NCBI GenBank assembly: GCA_964620535.1
Contig: CAZUHN010000187.1
Span: forward strand, 1 to 13,251
Source of the DNA: CAZUHN01 sp964620535
GTDB lineage: Bacteria; UBA8248
DNA length: 13,251 nucleotides
Reading direction: 5' to 3'
Shown in pieces: positions 1 to 6,617 of this stretch; positions within the stretch are counted from its first letter, which is position 1; each line of letters begins with the position of its first letter. The notes below the pieces were generated by a model. That model ran no database searches. It had not been told where the DNA came from and was given only the letters and a program-made list of their open reading frames with translations. The position numbers were made by a program, and so were the translations under genes.

Positions 1-242
1 GTGAGTTGTTCTTTTCCTCGGAGATGGGTTTCAAGGTGATCCTCCACCCCTTCCTCTGGAAATACGACCGCGTACCCCGCTGACGTGTTTGCGGAAGATC
101 CGCTGCGGCCGAGCTTGCGCTTTACGGCAACACCGACACGCGTACCGGGAGATTCCGCAGCGGCGATGGCCGCCCGGAGAGCGGCGAGCCCACCACCGAC
201 GACCAACACGTCAAACTCAGGACTCTGAATTTGACCCGTCAT
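1..242 (-). CDS. FAD-dependent oxidoreductase, fumarate reductase/succinate dehydrogenase flavoprotein type (N-terminal fragment)
   Basis: Reading leftward from an ATG at 242, the frame stays open for 80 codons to the window edge, so only the N-terminus is present. Residues 11-26 (DVLVVGGGLAALRAAI) form an FAD-binding Rossmann strand-turn-helix with the GxGxxA/G pattern. The stretch SGSSANTSAGYA at about 47-58, followed by EDHLETHLRG, fits the second FAD contact of the FAD_binding_2 family (SdhA, FrdA, L-aspartate oxidase, AprA). The start lies 5 bases after the stop of the upstream DpaA-like gene and has a GGAAGG at a 10-base spacing, so it is very probably co-transcribed with both dpaA homologues. 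No signal peptide is visible, so a cytoplasmic flavoenzyme is likely. The substrate cannot be told, because the catalytic part lies outside the window. Family assignment is good; exact function is unknown. Confidence 0.8.
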   Translation of the reverse strand, partial: MTGQIQSPEFDVLVVGGGLAALRAAIAAAESPGTRVGVAVKRKLGRSGSSANTSAGYAVVFPEEGVEDHLETHLRGKEQL

Positions 243-247
243 ATCGA

Positions 248-1144
248 TCAAACCTTCCAGTGCTCTCGAAGATACCGGGCGTTAAGCTGCCACATCCATC
301 TCCCCGCCGCCTTGGGGGCCGTCCCCGCCTGGGCCCTCGCCCAAATGAGACGAACGCCAAGTTTTTCTGCCGCCTTGAAATCTGAGCCTCCCGGCGGAGA
401 CGCCAACTCAATGACGAGGGCGTCCGGACGGATACGTTTCAGACCTTCTTCAGGAAGCATGAGCGCGGGGGCAGTTTGATAGATAACATCCATTTTTTCG
501 ATGAAATCAAAATATTCTTCTATCCGGATTGGATGCAATCCCATCTGAAGAATGCGGGCGCGTACCTCTCTCCGCCTTGCCGCGACCCACACTTCCGCGC
601 CAAGGCACCGCAGATCGCGGGCAAGAGTCACCGCGATTCGGCCGAAACCGATGATCATGCACTTTAGAGTCGGAAAACATTCGTCTGTGTTTTTTATCGT
701 GTACGAAATCGCCCCTTCCGCCGTGGGAATGCTATTTTGGATGGCGAGGATGTCATCATCGCTGTATTCGAGGAGGTTCATCCCCAGTTTTTTGGCATTG
801 GACCGTAGCTCATCGGTGGCATGTCCCAACACCAATGCCGCACCTTTCTTCGTCCGGCTCAATTCATCTTCGCCGACGAAGAGAGGAAAAGGCTCATACT
901 CAGAATACAGACTTCCGTCTCTGCGGCTGCTGAGGCGGGGAATGGGAAACAATACGGCATCAACCCCATCGAGAGCATCCCCCACAGAATTCGCTTGGGG
1001 GTTCCCGATCAATTTGTCCACCTCGGGAGGGAGGCCGATACCGTTAACTGCCAATCCCGCCTTCAGGGCCTCTTCGATGAACCAGTATTGTCGTCGATCT
1101 CCTCCGAGGGCGGCCACTTTTTTCCCAGAAAATTCCACCGCCAC
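248..1144 (-). CDS. Dipicolinate synthase subunit A-like protein (paralogue 1)
   Basis: This is a homologue of SpoVFA/DpaA, which with the flavoprotein DpaB oxidises the dihydroxy/dihydro-dipicolinate intermediate of lysine synthesis to dipicolinate. Matching blocks are the N-terminal GKKVAALGGDRR (about 8-19), NSIPTAEGAI (138-147), a second Rossmann turn MIIGFGRIAVTLA (164-176), LASPPGGSDF (248-257) and GTAPKAAGR (275-283). Its length of about 298 aa is normal for the family. A TTG at 1147 is possible, but the AGGAG at 1152-1156 lies 7 bases from the GTG at 1144, which I prefer; another GTG lies at 1138. It is second in a minus-strand operon, 13-16 bases after paralogue 2 and 5 bases before the flavoprotein. 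No DpaB is seen, so dipicolinate production is not established. It could be an NAD(P)-dependent oxidoreductase on a related imino or pyridine-dicarboxylate compound. No membrane segment is apparent. Confidence 0.8.
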   Translation of the reverse strand: MAVEFSGKKVAALGGDRRQYWFIEEALKAGLAVNGIGLPPEVDKLIGNPQANSVGDALDGVDAVLFPIPRLSSRRDGSLYSEYEPFPLFVGEDELSRTKKGAALVLGHATDELRSNAKKLGMNLLEYSDDDILAIQNSIPTAEGAISYTIKNTDECFPTLKCMIIGFGRIAVTLARDLRCLGAEVWVAARRREVRARILQMGLHPIRIEEYFDFIEKMDVIYQTAPALMLPEEGLKRIRPDALVIELASPPGGSDFKAAEKLGVRLIWARAQAGTAPKAAGRWMWQLNARYLREHWKV

Positions 1145-1160
1145 CAACTATCTCCTTATT

Positions 1161-2066
1161 TTATTTGCTGAAATGATCGTCAAGATAGCGCTCGGCGAGA
1201 AGCCATTGGTTTCTGCCGGTGAATCTCGCCGCCGTACCCGCCTGTCCGCGCTCCCAGTGCACGATGACACCCAACTCCTCGGCCGCATTGAAATCTGTAC
1301 TTCCAGGTGGGGAAACGAGATCGATTAGCACCTGATCGGAACGAGACCGTGAAAGCCGTTTACGCGAAAAAAGATCGAGGGGAACCGTGCTGATGATGAC
1401 CGACATTTCCTCCCAGCGAACGTCGATCTCCTCCATCGGAAGGGGTATGCACCCCATTTCGAATGCCCGGGTGCGGGGCCCGGCGCGCCGAGCCACCAGA
1501 AACACCTTCCCTCCCATCGCCAGAAAAACATGGGCTGTCGTTTCCGCTACACGTCCAAACCCGACAATCATGATATTTGAGCTATGAATCGTGCCGTCGG
1601 AGTTATCTATTGCGCAACGGAGCGCCCCTTCGGCCGTGGGTATCCCATTAAATATTGCCCCTTCGTCATCGTGGCCATATTCCGCCACATGAATTCCGCG
1701 TTCCTCACCAGCTTTCTTCATCCACTCGGGTGCGCCTCCCGTAAACAGAATGGCACTCGACAAAATGAGATCCCATTCTTTCGCGTCAAGCCGGACGGGA
1801 GTATCGGAAAAGGGGGCGTACAAATCACCGTTGTTGGCCACTCCGGGTGTGGGACAAATGACAATTTCAGCGCCCTCAACCGCCTCCGCGACACTAGATG
1901 CAAGAGGCCGCTCAACCACATCCGTAATTTCCGGGGTGGTCCCAAAACAGCGAACCTCTGCGCCCGCCTTACGCAGGCGGCGAGCCATCTCCAATTTTCT
2001 GCGGTCGCCACCCAAGATGGCGGCCTTTTTCCCCGAAATGCTCACTTCCAACTCGACTTCCCTCAC
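1161..2066 (-). CDS. Dipicolinate synthase subunit A-like protein (paralogue 2)
   Basis: This is the first gene of the minus-strand operon and a diverged paralogue of its neighbour. Shared DpaA-family blocks are SGKKAAILGGDRRK (about 11-24), GIPTAEGAL (141-149), the Rossmann turn IMIVGFGRVAETTA (165-178), and IDLVSPPGSTDF (248-259). The late conserved block reads GTAARFTGR (277-285). In paralogue 1, as in Bacillus DpaA, this position carries an A-P-K motif, so the Pro-Lys pair is missing here. The start is uncertain. GTG at 2066 gives 301 aa but has no SD. TTG at 2051 has AGGGA 7 bases upstream, and GTG at 2045 would begin the protein as MSISGKK. Tandem divergence suggests an A/A' heteromeric enzyme or subfunctionalised copies (inference). 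It is probably cytosolic and NAD(P)-linked. The function beyond family membership is open. Confidence 0.8.
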   Translation of the reverse strand: MREVELEVSISGKKAAILGGDRRKLEMARRLRKAGAEVRCFGTTPEITDVVERPLASSVAEAVEGAEIVICPTPGVANNGDLYAPFSDTPVRLDAKEWDLILSSAILFTGGAPEWMKKAGEERGIHVAEYGHDDEGAIFNGIPTAEGALRCAIDNSDGTIHSSNIMIVGFGRVAETTAHVFLAMGGKVFLVARRAGPRTRAFEMGCIPLPMEEIDVRWEEMSVIISTVPLDLFSRKRLSRSRSDQVLIDLVSPPGSTDFNAAEELGVIVHWERGQAGTAARFTGRNQWLLAERYLDDHFSK

Positions 2067-2483
2067 ACGAAAACAGGCGCTAGTAAAAAATCAACAACAA
2101 TAATCCATAATCTCATTTTGTGAGACAGCCAAAAACCGCCGTCCATTGAAAACTTTCGGAACTTAATGCGGTAGGGAAAATATTATAGCCAAATTATTGA
2201 TTTTCACAACCCACGACAATACAGGCTTATGGAAATAGATCGGCAAATGACCATCAAATCCCACGAATTGAGCCTATTGACGTTTAAGGCAAACTCATAT
2301 TAGGGTGTTGCCCGATTTCCAAAAAATGTATTTTACTATCTTGTATTCGGCTTAATGAGCGGGTAGCTTGTCACATCCCAATAGCTCGATTGAATTAGAA
2401 GCCATGGCATTTCGGGATCGCAAGACTTTCGTTAGTTTTTCCAAATTACTCACCTTTTCATTCAATTCAAAAGGAGACAATAA
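2067..2483. other. Divergent intergenic control region
   Basis: This AT-rich 417-base spacer lies between the leftward dpaA-like operon and the rightward amino acid transporter, so it should hold promoters for both. The best rightward promoter is listed separately at 2368-2395. A second, weaker rightward pair is TTGACG (2277-2282) and TATTAG (2298-2303), with a short 15-base spacing. For the leftward operon I see only weak matches. A small hairpin, tctca/tgaga around 2111-2125, sits about 45 bases upstream of the leftward start. No ORF with credible coding character is present. Confidence 0.5.
2368..2395 (+). promoter_or_regulatory. Candidate sigma70-type promoter of the amino acid transporter operon
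   Basis: TTGTCA at 2368-2373 (5 of 6 to the -35 consensus) and TTGAAT at 2390-2395 (4 of 6 to the -10) are separated by 16 bases. They lie about 90 bases upstream of the binding-protein ATG at 2484. The AAGGAG at 2471-2476, 7 bases before that ATG, is a strong SD. This is a sequence match only; the spacer is AT-rich, so chance matches are possible. Confidence 0.3.
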
Positions 2484-3314
2484 ATGAGATTAATCGGGTA
2501 CCTGACGATGGCTCTCCTCGCCGTCACGCTCATCGTCCCGGCCTCGCCAGCCTCGGCGGCAGAGGACGCCCTCGACAAGATCATCAGCACGAAAACATTC
2601 AATATCGGGGTCATACCGGGCATTAGCACAAAGCTTGACCCGAACACGGACAAATGGTCTGGTTTCATTCCCGATTCCTTGAAGTGGGTCTGCTCCCAGA
2701 TCAAAGTGAAATGCAAATTCCATAAAACCCACTGGAGCACTTTCGCCGCGGGCCTGCAGTCCAGACAGTTCGAACTGAGCGCCGCCTCGACTTTCACGAC
2801 TCCCCAAAGGGCCGCGGCCGTATCCTTCCTCCCGACCCTTTACTATCTGGGCAACGGCGTGACTACGCTGAAGAAGAACGAGGGTCGGTTCAAGACCCTT
2901 GGGGACATAAACAAGTCCGACGTCACGATCTCGACGGGCCAGGGCACCTCACAGCACAGATGGGCTCTGGACGTGTTCCCCAAGGCCAAGCTGATCACCA
3001 CAAAGGCGATCACCGAGACGCGCCTGCTGGATCTCCTCGCGGGTAAGACGGACGTCGCCCTCAGCGACTCGGGCCAATCACATCGTTTCGCGGCGGCCCA
3101 CCCCAATGTGGTCAACATTTTTGCCAAGAAGCCCCCCGGGATGACCCCCATCGCCTGGTCCACCCGATTCGAGGACATAAAGCTGAAAAGTTTCATGACC
3201 CAGATGGTAAAAGTACTCATTTCCTCGGGTCGATTTGAGCGTCTCATGGTGCAGTACAAGATTCCGTCCGGCTCCTACATGATGCCGGCTCCCGCATTGA
3301 CGCCGAACAGATAG
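2484..3314 (+). CDS. Amino acid ABC transporter substrate-binding protein (SBP family 3)
   Basis: This periplasmic receptor delivers a solute to the permease and ATPase encoded just downstream. The N-terminus is a signal peptide: a hydrophobic core at about 5-20, then SPASA|AED with cleavage near residue 25 and no lipobox cysteine. The mature protein shows family 3 features. STFTTPQRAAAVSF (102-115) carries Arg109, at the place where the family binds the ligand carboxylate. LLAGKTDVALSDS (184-196) carries Asp195, at the usual amino-group contact. The ligand is therefore probably an alpha-amino acid or a similar zwitterion (inference). Cys70 and Cys77 could form a disulfide. Its 276 aa is a normal length. 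The start is fixed by AAGGAG 7 bases upstream. The ATPase follows after about 200 bases containing a strong stem-loop, consistent with higher expression of the receptor. Confidence 0.9.
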   Translation: MRLIGYLTMALLAVTLIVPASPASAAEDALDKIISTKTFNIGVIPGISTKLDPNTDKWSGFIPDSLKWVCSQIKVKCKFHKTHWSTFAAGLQSRQFELSAASTFTTPQRAAAVSFLPTLYYLGNGVTTLKKNEGRFKTLGDINKSDVTISTGQGTSQHRWALDVFPKAKLITTKAITETRLLDLLAGKTDVALSDSGQSHRFAAAHPNVVNIFAKKPPGMTPIAWSTRFEDIKLKSFMTQMVKVLISSGRFERLMVQYKIPSGSYMMPAPALTPNR

Positions 3315-3327
3315 CATCACAATGGCT

Positions 3328-3359
3328 CGCTGGCCCGCCCCATAGGGGGCGGGCCAGCG
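3328..3359 (+). terminator. Strong intercistronic stem-loop between binding protein and ATPase
   Basis: A perfect 14-bp GC-rich stem (cgctggcccgcccc and its complement) closes a 4-base loop (atag), 13 bases after the binding-protein stop. No T-run follows, so it is not a classical intrinsic terminator. It fits a 3' stabiliser or attenuator that keeps the receptor mRNA abundant relative to the transporter genes, as in other ABC operons (inference). Confidence 0.6.
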
Positions 3360-3450
3360 TCCAGCCGCAAGAATAATGCGGGTTTCAATCCGCGAGCCCA
3401 AATCTGAGTTGTCCGCTCATCTCAACGCTTGCGATAATGCGATGGGAGCG

Positions 3451-3476
3451 GCCGCGCTTCGTCGCGAAGGCGCGGC
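3451..3476 (+). repeat. Second GC-rich hairpin upstream of the ATPase gene
   Basis: An inverted repeat with arms gccgcgc/gcgcggc (7 bp) continues inward as ttcg/cgaa around a tcg loop, with one bulged g. It ends 41 bases before the preferred ATPase start. It may shape the 5' leader or add to processing of the intercistronic RNA. There is no T-run. Confidence 0.4.
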
Positions 3477-3517
3477 TAGAATATCTACAAATTACACTTC
3501 AAAGGCGCAAAACGACG

Positions 3518-4294
3518 ATGATGCCCCTCATCAAAGTAGAAGATCTTCATAAGACTTTCCCGACAAATTCTGGCCCCCTTGAGGTCCTCAAGGGGATTTC
3601 AATGAATGTTCATAAAGGGGACGTGGTCAGTATGATCGGGGCGAGCGGCTCCGGCAAAACCACTTTCCTCCGCTGCCTGAACTTCCTGGAAGAGCCAACC
3701 TCCGGGAGGATCTATATCGAGGGGGAGCTCATGGGCTACCGGGAAGCGAGTCCCGGCAAGCTGGTCCACGACTCCAAGTCCAACATCGACCGCATGCGCT
3801 CCCAATTCGGAATGGTTTTTCAACATATCAACCTGTGGCCGCACAGAACCGTCATCGAAAACATCACTGAAGCGCCGATATTTGTCCTGAAAAAACCCAA
3901 GGATGAGGCGGTCGCCAAGGCCGAGGAGCTCCTCCAGATGCTCGGCCTGCCCGAGAAGCGGGACGTTTATCCGGCCAAGCTATCGGGCGGACAGCAACAG
4001 CGCGTGGCGATCGCCCGGGCCATGGCAATGGACCCCAAGATCATGCTCTTCGACGAGGCAACCTCCGCCCTCGACCCCGAGCTCATCGGAGAGGTGCTCG
4101 AGGCGATGCGGGATCTTGCCCAGGGTGGAATGACCATGGTGGTGGTCACCCATGAGATGGGGTTTGCGCGCGAAGTTTCGGACAGAATCATTTTCCTCCA
4201 CAATGGCGTCATCGAGGAGGAAGGACCGCCGGAACGGATTTTCAGCGACCCCCAGAAAGAGAGGACCAAGCAGTTCCTGAAAAAGGTTCTTTGA
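3518..4294 (+). CDS. Polar amino acid ABC transporter ATP-binding protein (HisP/GlnQ type)
   Basis: This cytoplasmic ATPase powers the importer formed with the permease at 4320 and the receptor at 2484. Counting from the ATG at 3518, the motifs are complete: Walker A GASGSGKTT (41-49), Q-loop Gln102 in VFQHINLWPH, signature LSGGQQQR (155-162), Walker B LFDEATSALD (177-186) and H-loop His212. The long insert between the GE turn and the Q-loop, together with FQHxNLWxHxTVxENxxEAPI, resembles HisP of the histidine/basic amino acid systems more than short GlnQ proteins. An in-frame ATG at 3437 would add 27 residues that run through the hairpin at 3451-3476 and lack family similarity, so I prefer 3518 or 3521. 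The SD is weak (AAAGG at 3501). The length from 3518 is 258 aa. The permease starts 25 bases downstream. Confidence 0.92.
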   Translation: MMPLIKVEDLHKTFPTNSGPLEVLKGISMNVHKGDVVSMIGASGSGKTTFLRCLNFLEEPTSGRIYIEGELMGYREASPGKLVHDSKSNIDRMRSQFGMVFQHINLWPHRTVIENITEAPIFVLKKPKDEAVAKAEELLQMLGLPEKRDVYPAKLSGGQQQRVAIARAMAMDPKIMLFDEATSALDPELIGEVLEAMRDLAQGGMTMVVVTHEMGFAREVSDRIIFLHNGVIEEEGPPERIFSDPQKERTKQFLKKVL

Positions 4295-4319
4295 CGATTC
4301 TATAGGAGGTCTCGTCACG

Positions 4320-4991
4320 ATGACTGGGATGGGCTACGTTTGGCACTTCAATGTCGTATGGGATTATAAGTGGGCCTTTTTGTACGGATCTGTCTGGACG
4401 ATCTATCTCACCATGACCGCGCTGGTGGGATCTACCCTTCTCGGTCTCATCTTCGCAATCATGAGTGGCACCAAAAACAAGCCATGCCGGTACATCGCCA
4501 TCGGCTACATCGAGTTTATCAGGGGGCTGCCCGCCCTGGTGGTCTTGGTGTGGATCCACTACTCCCTCCCGATACTGGTGGGGATCTCCATGACCGCCTT
4601 CTGGGGCGCCGCCCTCGGCCTCTCCTTTTGCCAGTCGGCCTATTCGGCGGAAATCTTCCGGGCGGGCATCGAGGCAATCCCCAAGGGGCAAGTGGAAGCC
4701 GCCCGCTCCCTGGGAATGTCCGGCACCTTGACGATGCGCCGGATCATCCTGCCCCAGGCGATCCGGATCATGGTCCCCCCCTTCATCAATGTTTTCGCTA
4801 GCTTGTTGAAGTGGACCTCGCTGGCCTCGATTATCTCCGTAACCGAACTGCTTCACCGGAGCGAGGCCATGATCCAGATCACCTTCCGCCCCCTGGAGAT
4901 CTACACCATAACCGCGCTGATATATTTCGTCCTCATCTTCCCGGTGACCCAGCTTTCGCGGGTGATGGAAAAGAAAATGAGCTACACTTAA
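4320..4991 (+). CDS. Polar amino acid ABC transporter permease (HisM/GlnP type)
   Basis: This inner-membrane permease has 223 aa and several hydrophobic segments, including about 20-48, 60-90, 92-110 and 197-214. The family's FIRGLPALVVLVW stretch lies at 66-78. The cytoplasmic EAA loop that docks on the ATPase spans about 125-146 (VEAARSLGMSGTLTMRRIIL). The start is set by AGGAGG at 4304-4309, 10 bases before the ATG. The gene follows the ATPase closely and ends 121 bases before the MmgE/PrpD gene. Only one permease gene is present, whereas many polar amino acid systems have two, so it should homodimerise unless a partner lies elsewhere. The substrate is unknown; the HisP-like ATPase and family 3 receptor point to an amino acid. 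Confidence 0.92.
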   Translation: MTGMGYVWHFNVVWDYKWAFLYGSVWTIYLTMTALVGSTLLGLIFAIMSGTKNKPCRYIAIGYIEFIRGLPALVVLVWIHYSLPILVGISMTAFWGAALGLSFCQSAYSAEIFRAGIEAIPKGQVEAARSLGMSGTLTMRRIILPQAIRIMVPPFINVFASLLKWTSLASIISVTELLHRSEAMIQITFRPLEIYTITALIYFVLIFPVTQLSRVMEKKMSYT

Positions 4992-5094
4992 GGGGAACCT
5001 TCATCGCCGCTCTTCCCCCGGAAAATTGCTGATTTTTCAGATGAGGACCGGCTGAATTCCATGTTCCTGGAAATTGCCTAGCGGATTAGCCTCC

Positions 5095-5106
5095 CTCCTT
5101 CGGGAG
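5095..5106 (+). promoter_or_regulatory. cUUCGg tetraloop hairpin overlapping the SD of the MmgE/PrpD gene
   Basis: CTCC (5095-5098), TTCG loop (5099-5102) and GGAG (5103-5106) form a short stem closed by the exceptionally stable C(UUCG)G tetraloop. The right arm is the SD of the gene starting at 5113, with a 6-base spacing. Folding would mask the ribosome site. The stem is only 4 bp, so it may be a mild brake or chance. Confidence 0.35.
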
Positions 5107-5112
5107 TGAGAT

Positions 5113-6516
5113 ATGCCTGTAGCAAAAGATCTGGCGGTCACAAAGGAAGTCTCCCGCTACATTACCGACACGGATTTTGGGACCCTCCCTTCCGAAGTCA
5201 TAGACCGAGCCAAGACATGCCTGTTGGACGCGGTCGGCGTAGGAATCGCCGGTACGCTTTCTAAAGCAGGACGGCTCGCCATCGATTACGGGCTATCCGC
5301 CTTCAAGGAAGGGCCCGCTTCCCTTTACGGCTCACATCACTCATTGAATCTCGAGGGCGCCGCTTGGACAAACGCCGTACTGGTCAGCGCTCTTGACATG
5401 GACGATGGACACAGGGAGTCCGTCGGGGGCGGGAGGGCGGATAACGTTTCCGGCCACGCAGCCGGGCATCCCGCCGCGGTTGTCATCCCGGCAGCGGTTG
5501 GAGCCGCTCAGACCGCCCGGGCCAGCGGACAGGAACTCCTCACGGCCATTGTCGTTGCCTATGAGGTATCCATCCGGCTGGCCGCCGCAAGAAATCCGGC
5601 CATCGTCCTCAGCAACGCAACCGGCAACTGGGGCGCTTTCGCCGCCGCCATCGCGACGGCAATAATTCAAAAACTCGAAATGGAACGGGTGACAGAAATG
5701 CTTGGGATCGCGGCCGCCTTTGGGCCGAATCCGCCCTTAAGCAGAGACCTGAGCTATATGCCCATGCTCAAGGAATCCATCGGTTGGTCATGCCTGACGG
5801 GGGTCGGCGCGGCAGAACTCGCGCGGCGCGACTTCACCGGAAAGGATCGGATACTCGATAACCAGGGGCAATTTGACCCCGCCATGTTTGCGGACTTAGG
5901 GGAGACCCACATCATCTTGAACGGCTACTTCAAGCCGCATTCAGCATGCCGCATGACCCACGCTCCGATCGATTGCGCCGTGGAGCTGATTCGGACGAAG
6001 AAATTTCCACTTGGAGACATCAAATCCATAATCGTAATAACGTCGTTGAAGGGAACGCACCTGAGAGACCCGAAACCCCAGACGCTGGAAACCGCTCAGT
6101 ACAGCATCCCCTTTCTGGTCGGGGTGGCCCTTCGCTTCGGCGCTGTGAATCCACACACCTTTCATGAAGGCATGCTGAAAGATAGGGAAGTGTTGGATAT
6201 CGCGGGGAAAGTTCGTCTCGAAGTTGATGAATCCCAAAAGGCAGATCCAGGAAAGGAAATTACTTTTCCCATCAAGAGCTCAGGCGAGATTGAGATCATC
6301 ACCGAAGATGATACATTCCGCCTTCGCATCGAGGATCCCAAGGGAGACCCGCTCAATCCCATGAAAAGTGAAGAGATTTTGGAAAAATTCCATAATAATA
6401 CGAAAAAAGTTCTCGGCCAGGATAAATCCGAGCGCCTGTTCAGTTTTCTTTCAGGGGTGGACGTAAAACCTCATCTCGACGCCCTCGCGCCCCTTCTCAC
6501 TCCATTAGAGCCATGA
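5113..6516 (+). CDS. MmgE/PrpD family protein
   Basis: This is a cytoplasmic enzyme of the family that includes 2-methylcitrate dehydratase (PrpD), cis-aconitate decarboxylase and iminodisuccinate epimerase. Its 467 aa is typical. Visible landmarks are SALDMDDGH (92-100, the family D-D-x-H), a GHPAAVVIPAA stretch (118-128), MLKES-IGW with Lys220, AAELARRDFTG (233-243), and FKPHSACRMTH with Lys274 (273-283). Two oddities stand out. The DDGH and GHPA blocks are separated by a glycine-rich insertion of about 17 residues. The block that usually reads GxHPT..GAF reads SNATGNWGAF, so Asn168 replaces the customary His. The reaction may therefore differ from decarboxylation or dehydration (inference). 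It follows the amino acid importer on the same strand and probably acts on the imported compound or a product of it. The start is set by GGGAG 6 bases upstream. The exact substrate is unknown. Confidence 0.88.
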   Translation: MPVAKDLAVTKEVSRYITDTDFGTLPSEVIDRAKTCLLDAVGVGIAGTLSKAGRLAIDYGLSAFKEGPASLYGSHHSLNLEGAAWTNAVLVSALDMDDGHRESVGGGRADNVSGHAAGHPAAVVIPAAVGAAQTARASGQELLTAIVVAYEVSIRLAAARNPAIVLSNATGNWGAFAAAIATAIIQKLEMERVTEMLGIAAAFGPNPPLSRDLSYMPMLKESIGWSCLTGVGAAELARRDFTGKDRILDNQGQFDPAMFADLGETHIILNGYFKPHSACRMTHAPIDCAVELIRTKKFPLGDIKSIIVITSLKGTHLRDPKPQTLETAQYSIPFLVGVALRFGAVNPHTFHEGMLKDREVLDIAGKVRLEVDESQKADPGKEITFPIKSSGEIEIITEDDTFRLRIEDPKGDPLNPMKSEEILEKFHNNTKKVLGQDKSERLFSFLSGVDVKPHLDALAPLLTPLEP

Positions 6517-6617
6517 CTTCGAAATTTTTTACCAGGGAAGGGAATGGGGCGTCTCGCCAATCGATAAATCGCCTCCAGGTAGTCGTTGAGCGTAGTGAAT
6601 CCAAGGATTGAAGATGT

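Noticed and set aside
552..1328. 258-codon plus-strand open frame over the dpaA-like genes
   Set aside because: It spans two real minus-strand genes and the junction between them; its composition is antisense-like.
2277..2303. TTGACG...TATTAG as the main promoter of the amino acid transporter
   Set aside because: The spacer is only 15 bases; the pair at 2368-2395 has better spacing and lies closer to the gene.
4992..5038. Possible terminator after the amino acid permease: ggggaa/ttcccc arms, then a gaaaat...atttttc hairpin
   Set aside because: The first stem is 6 bp with a 15-base loop and the second is short and AT-only. No hairpin is directly followed by a T-run, and the next gene is on the same strand only 121 bases away.
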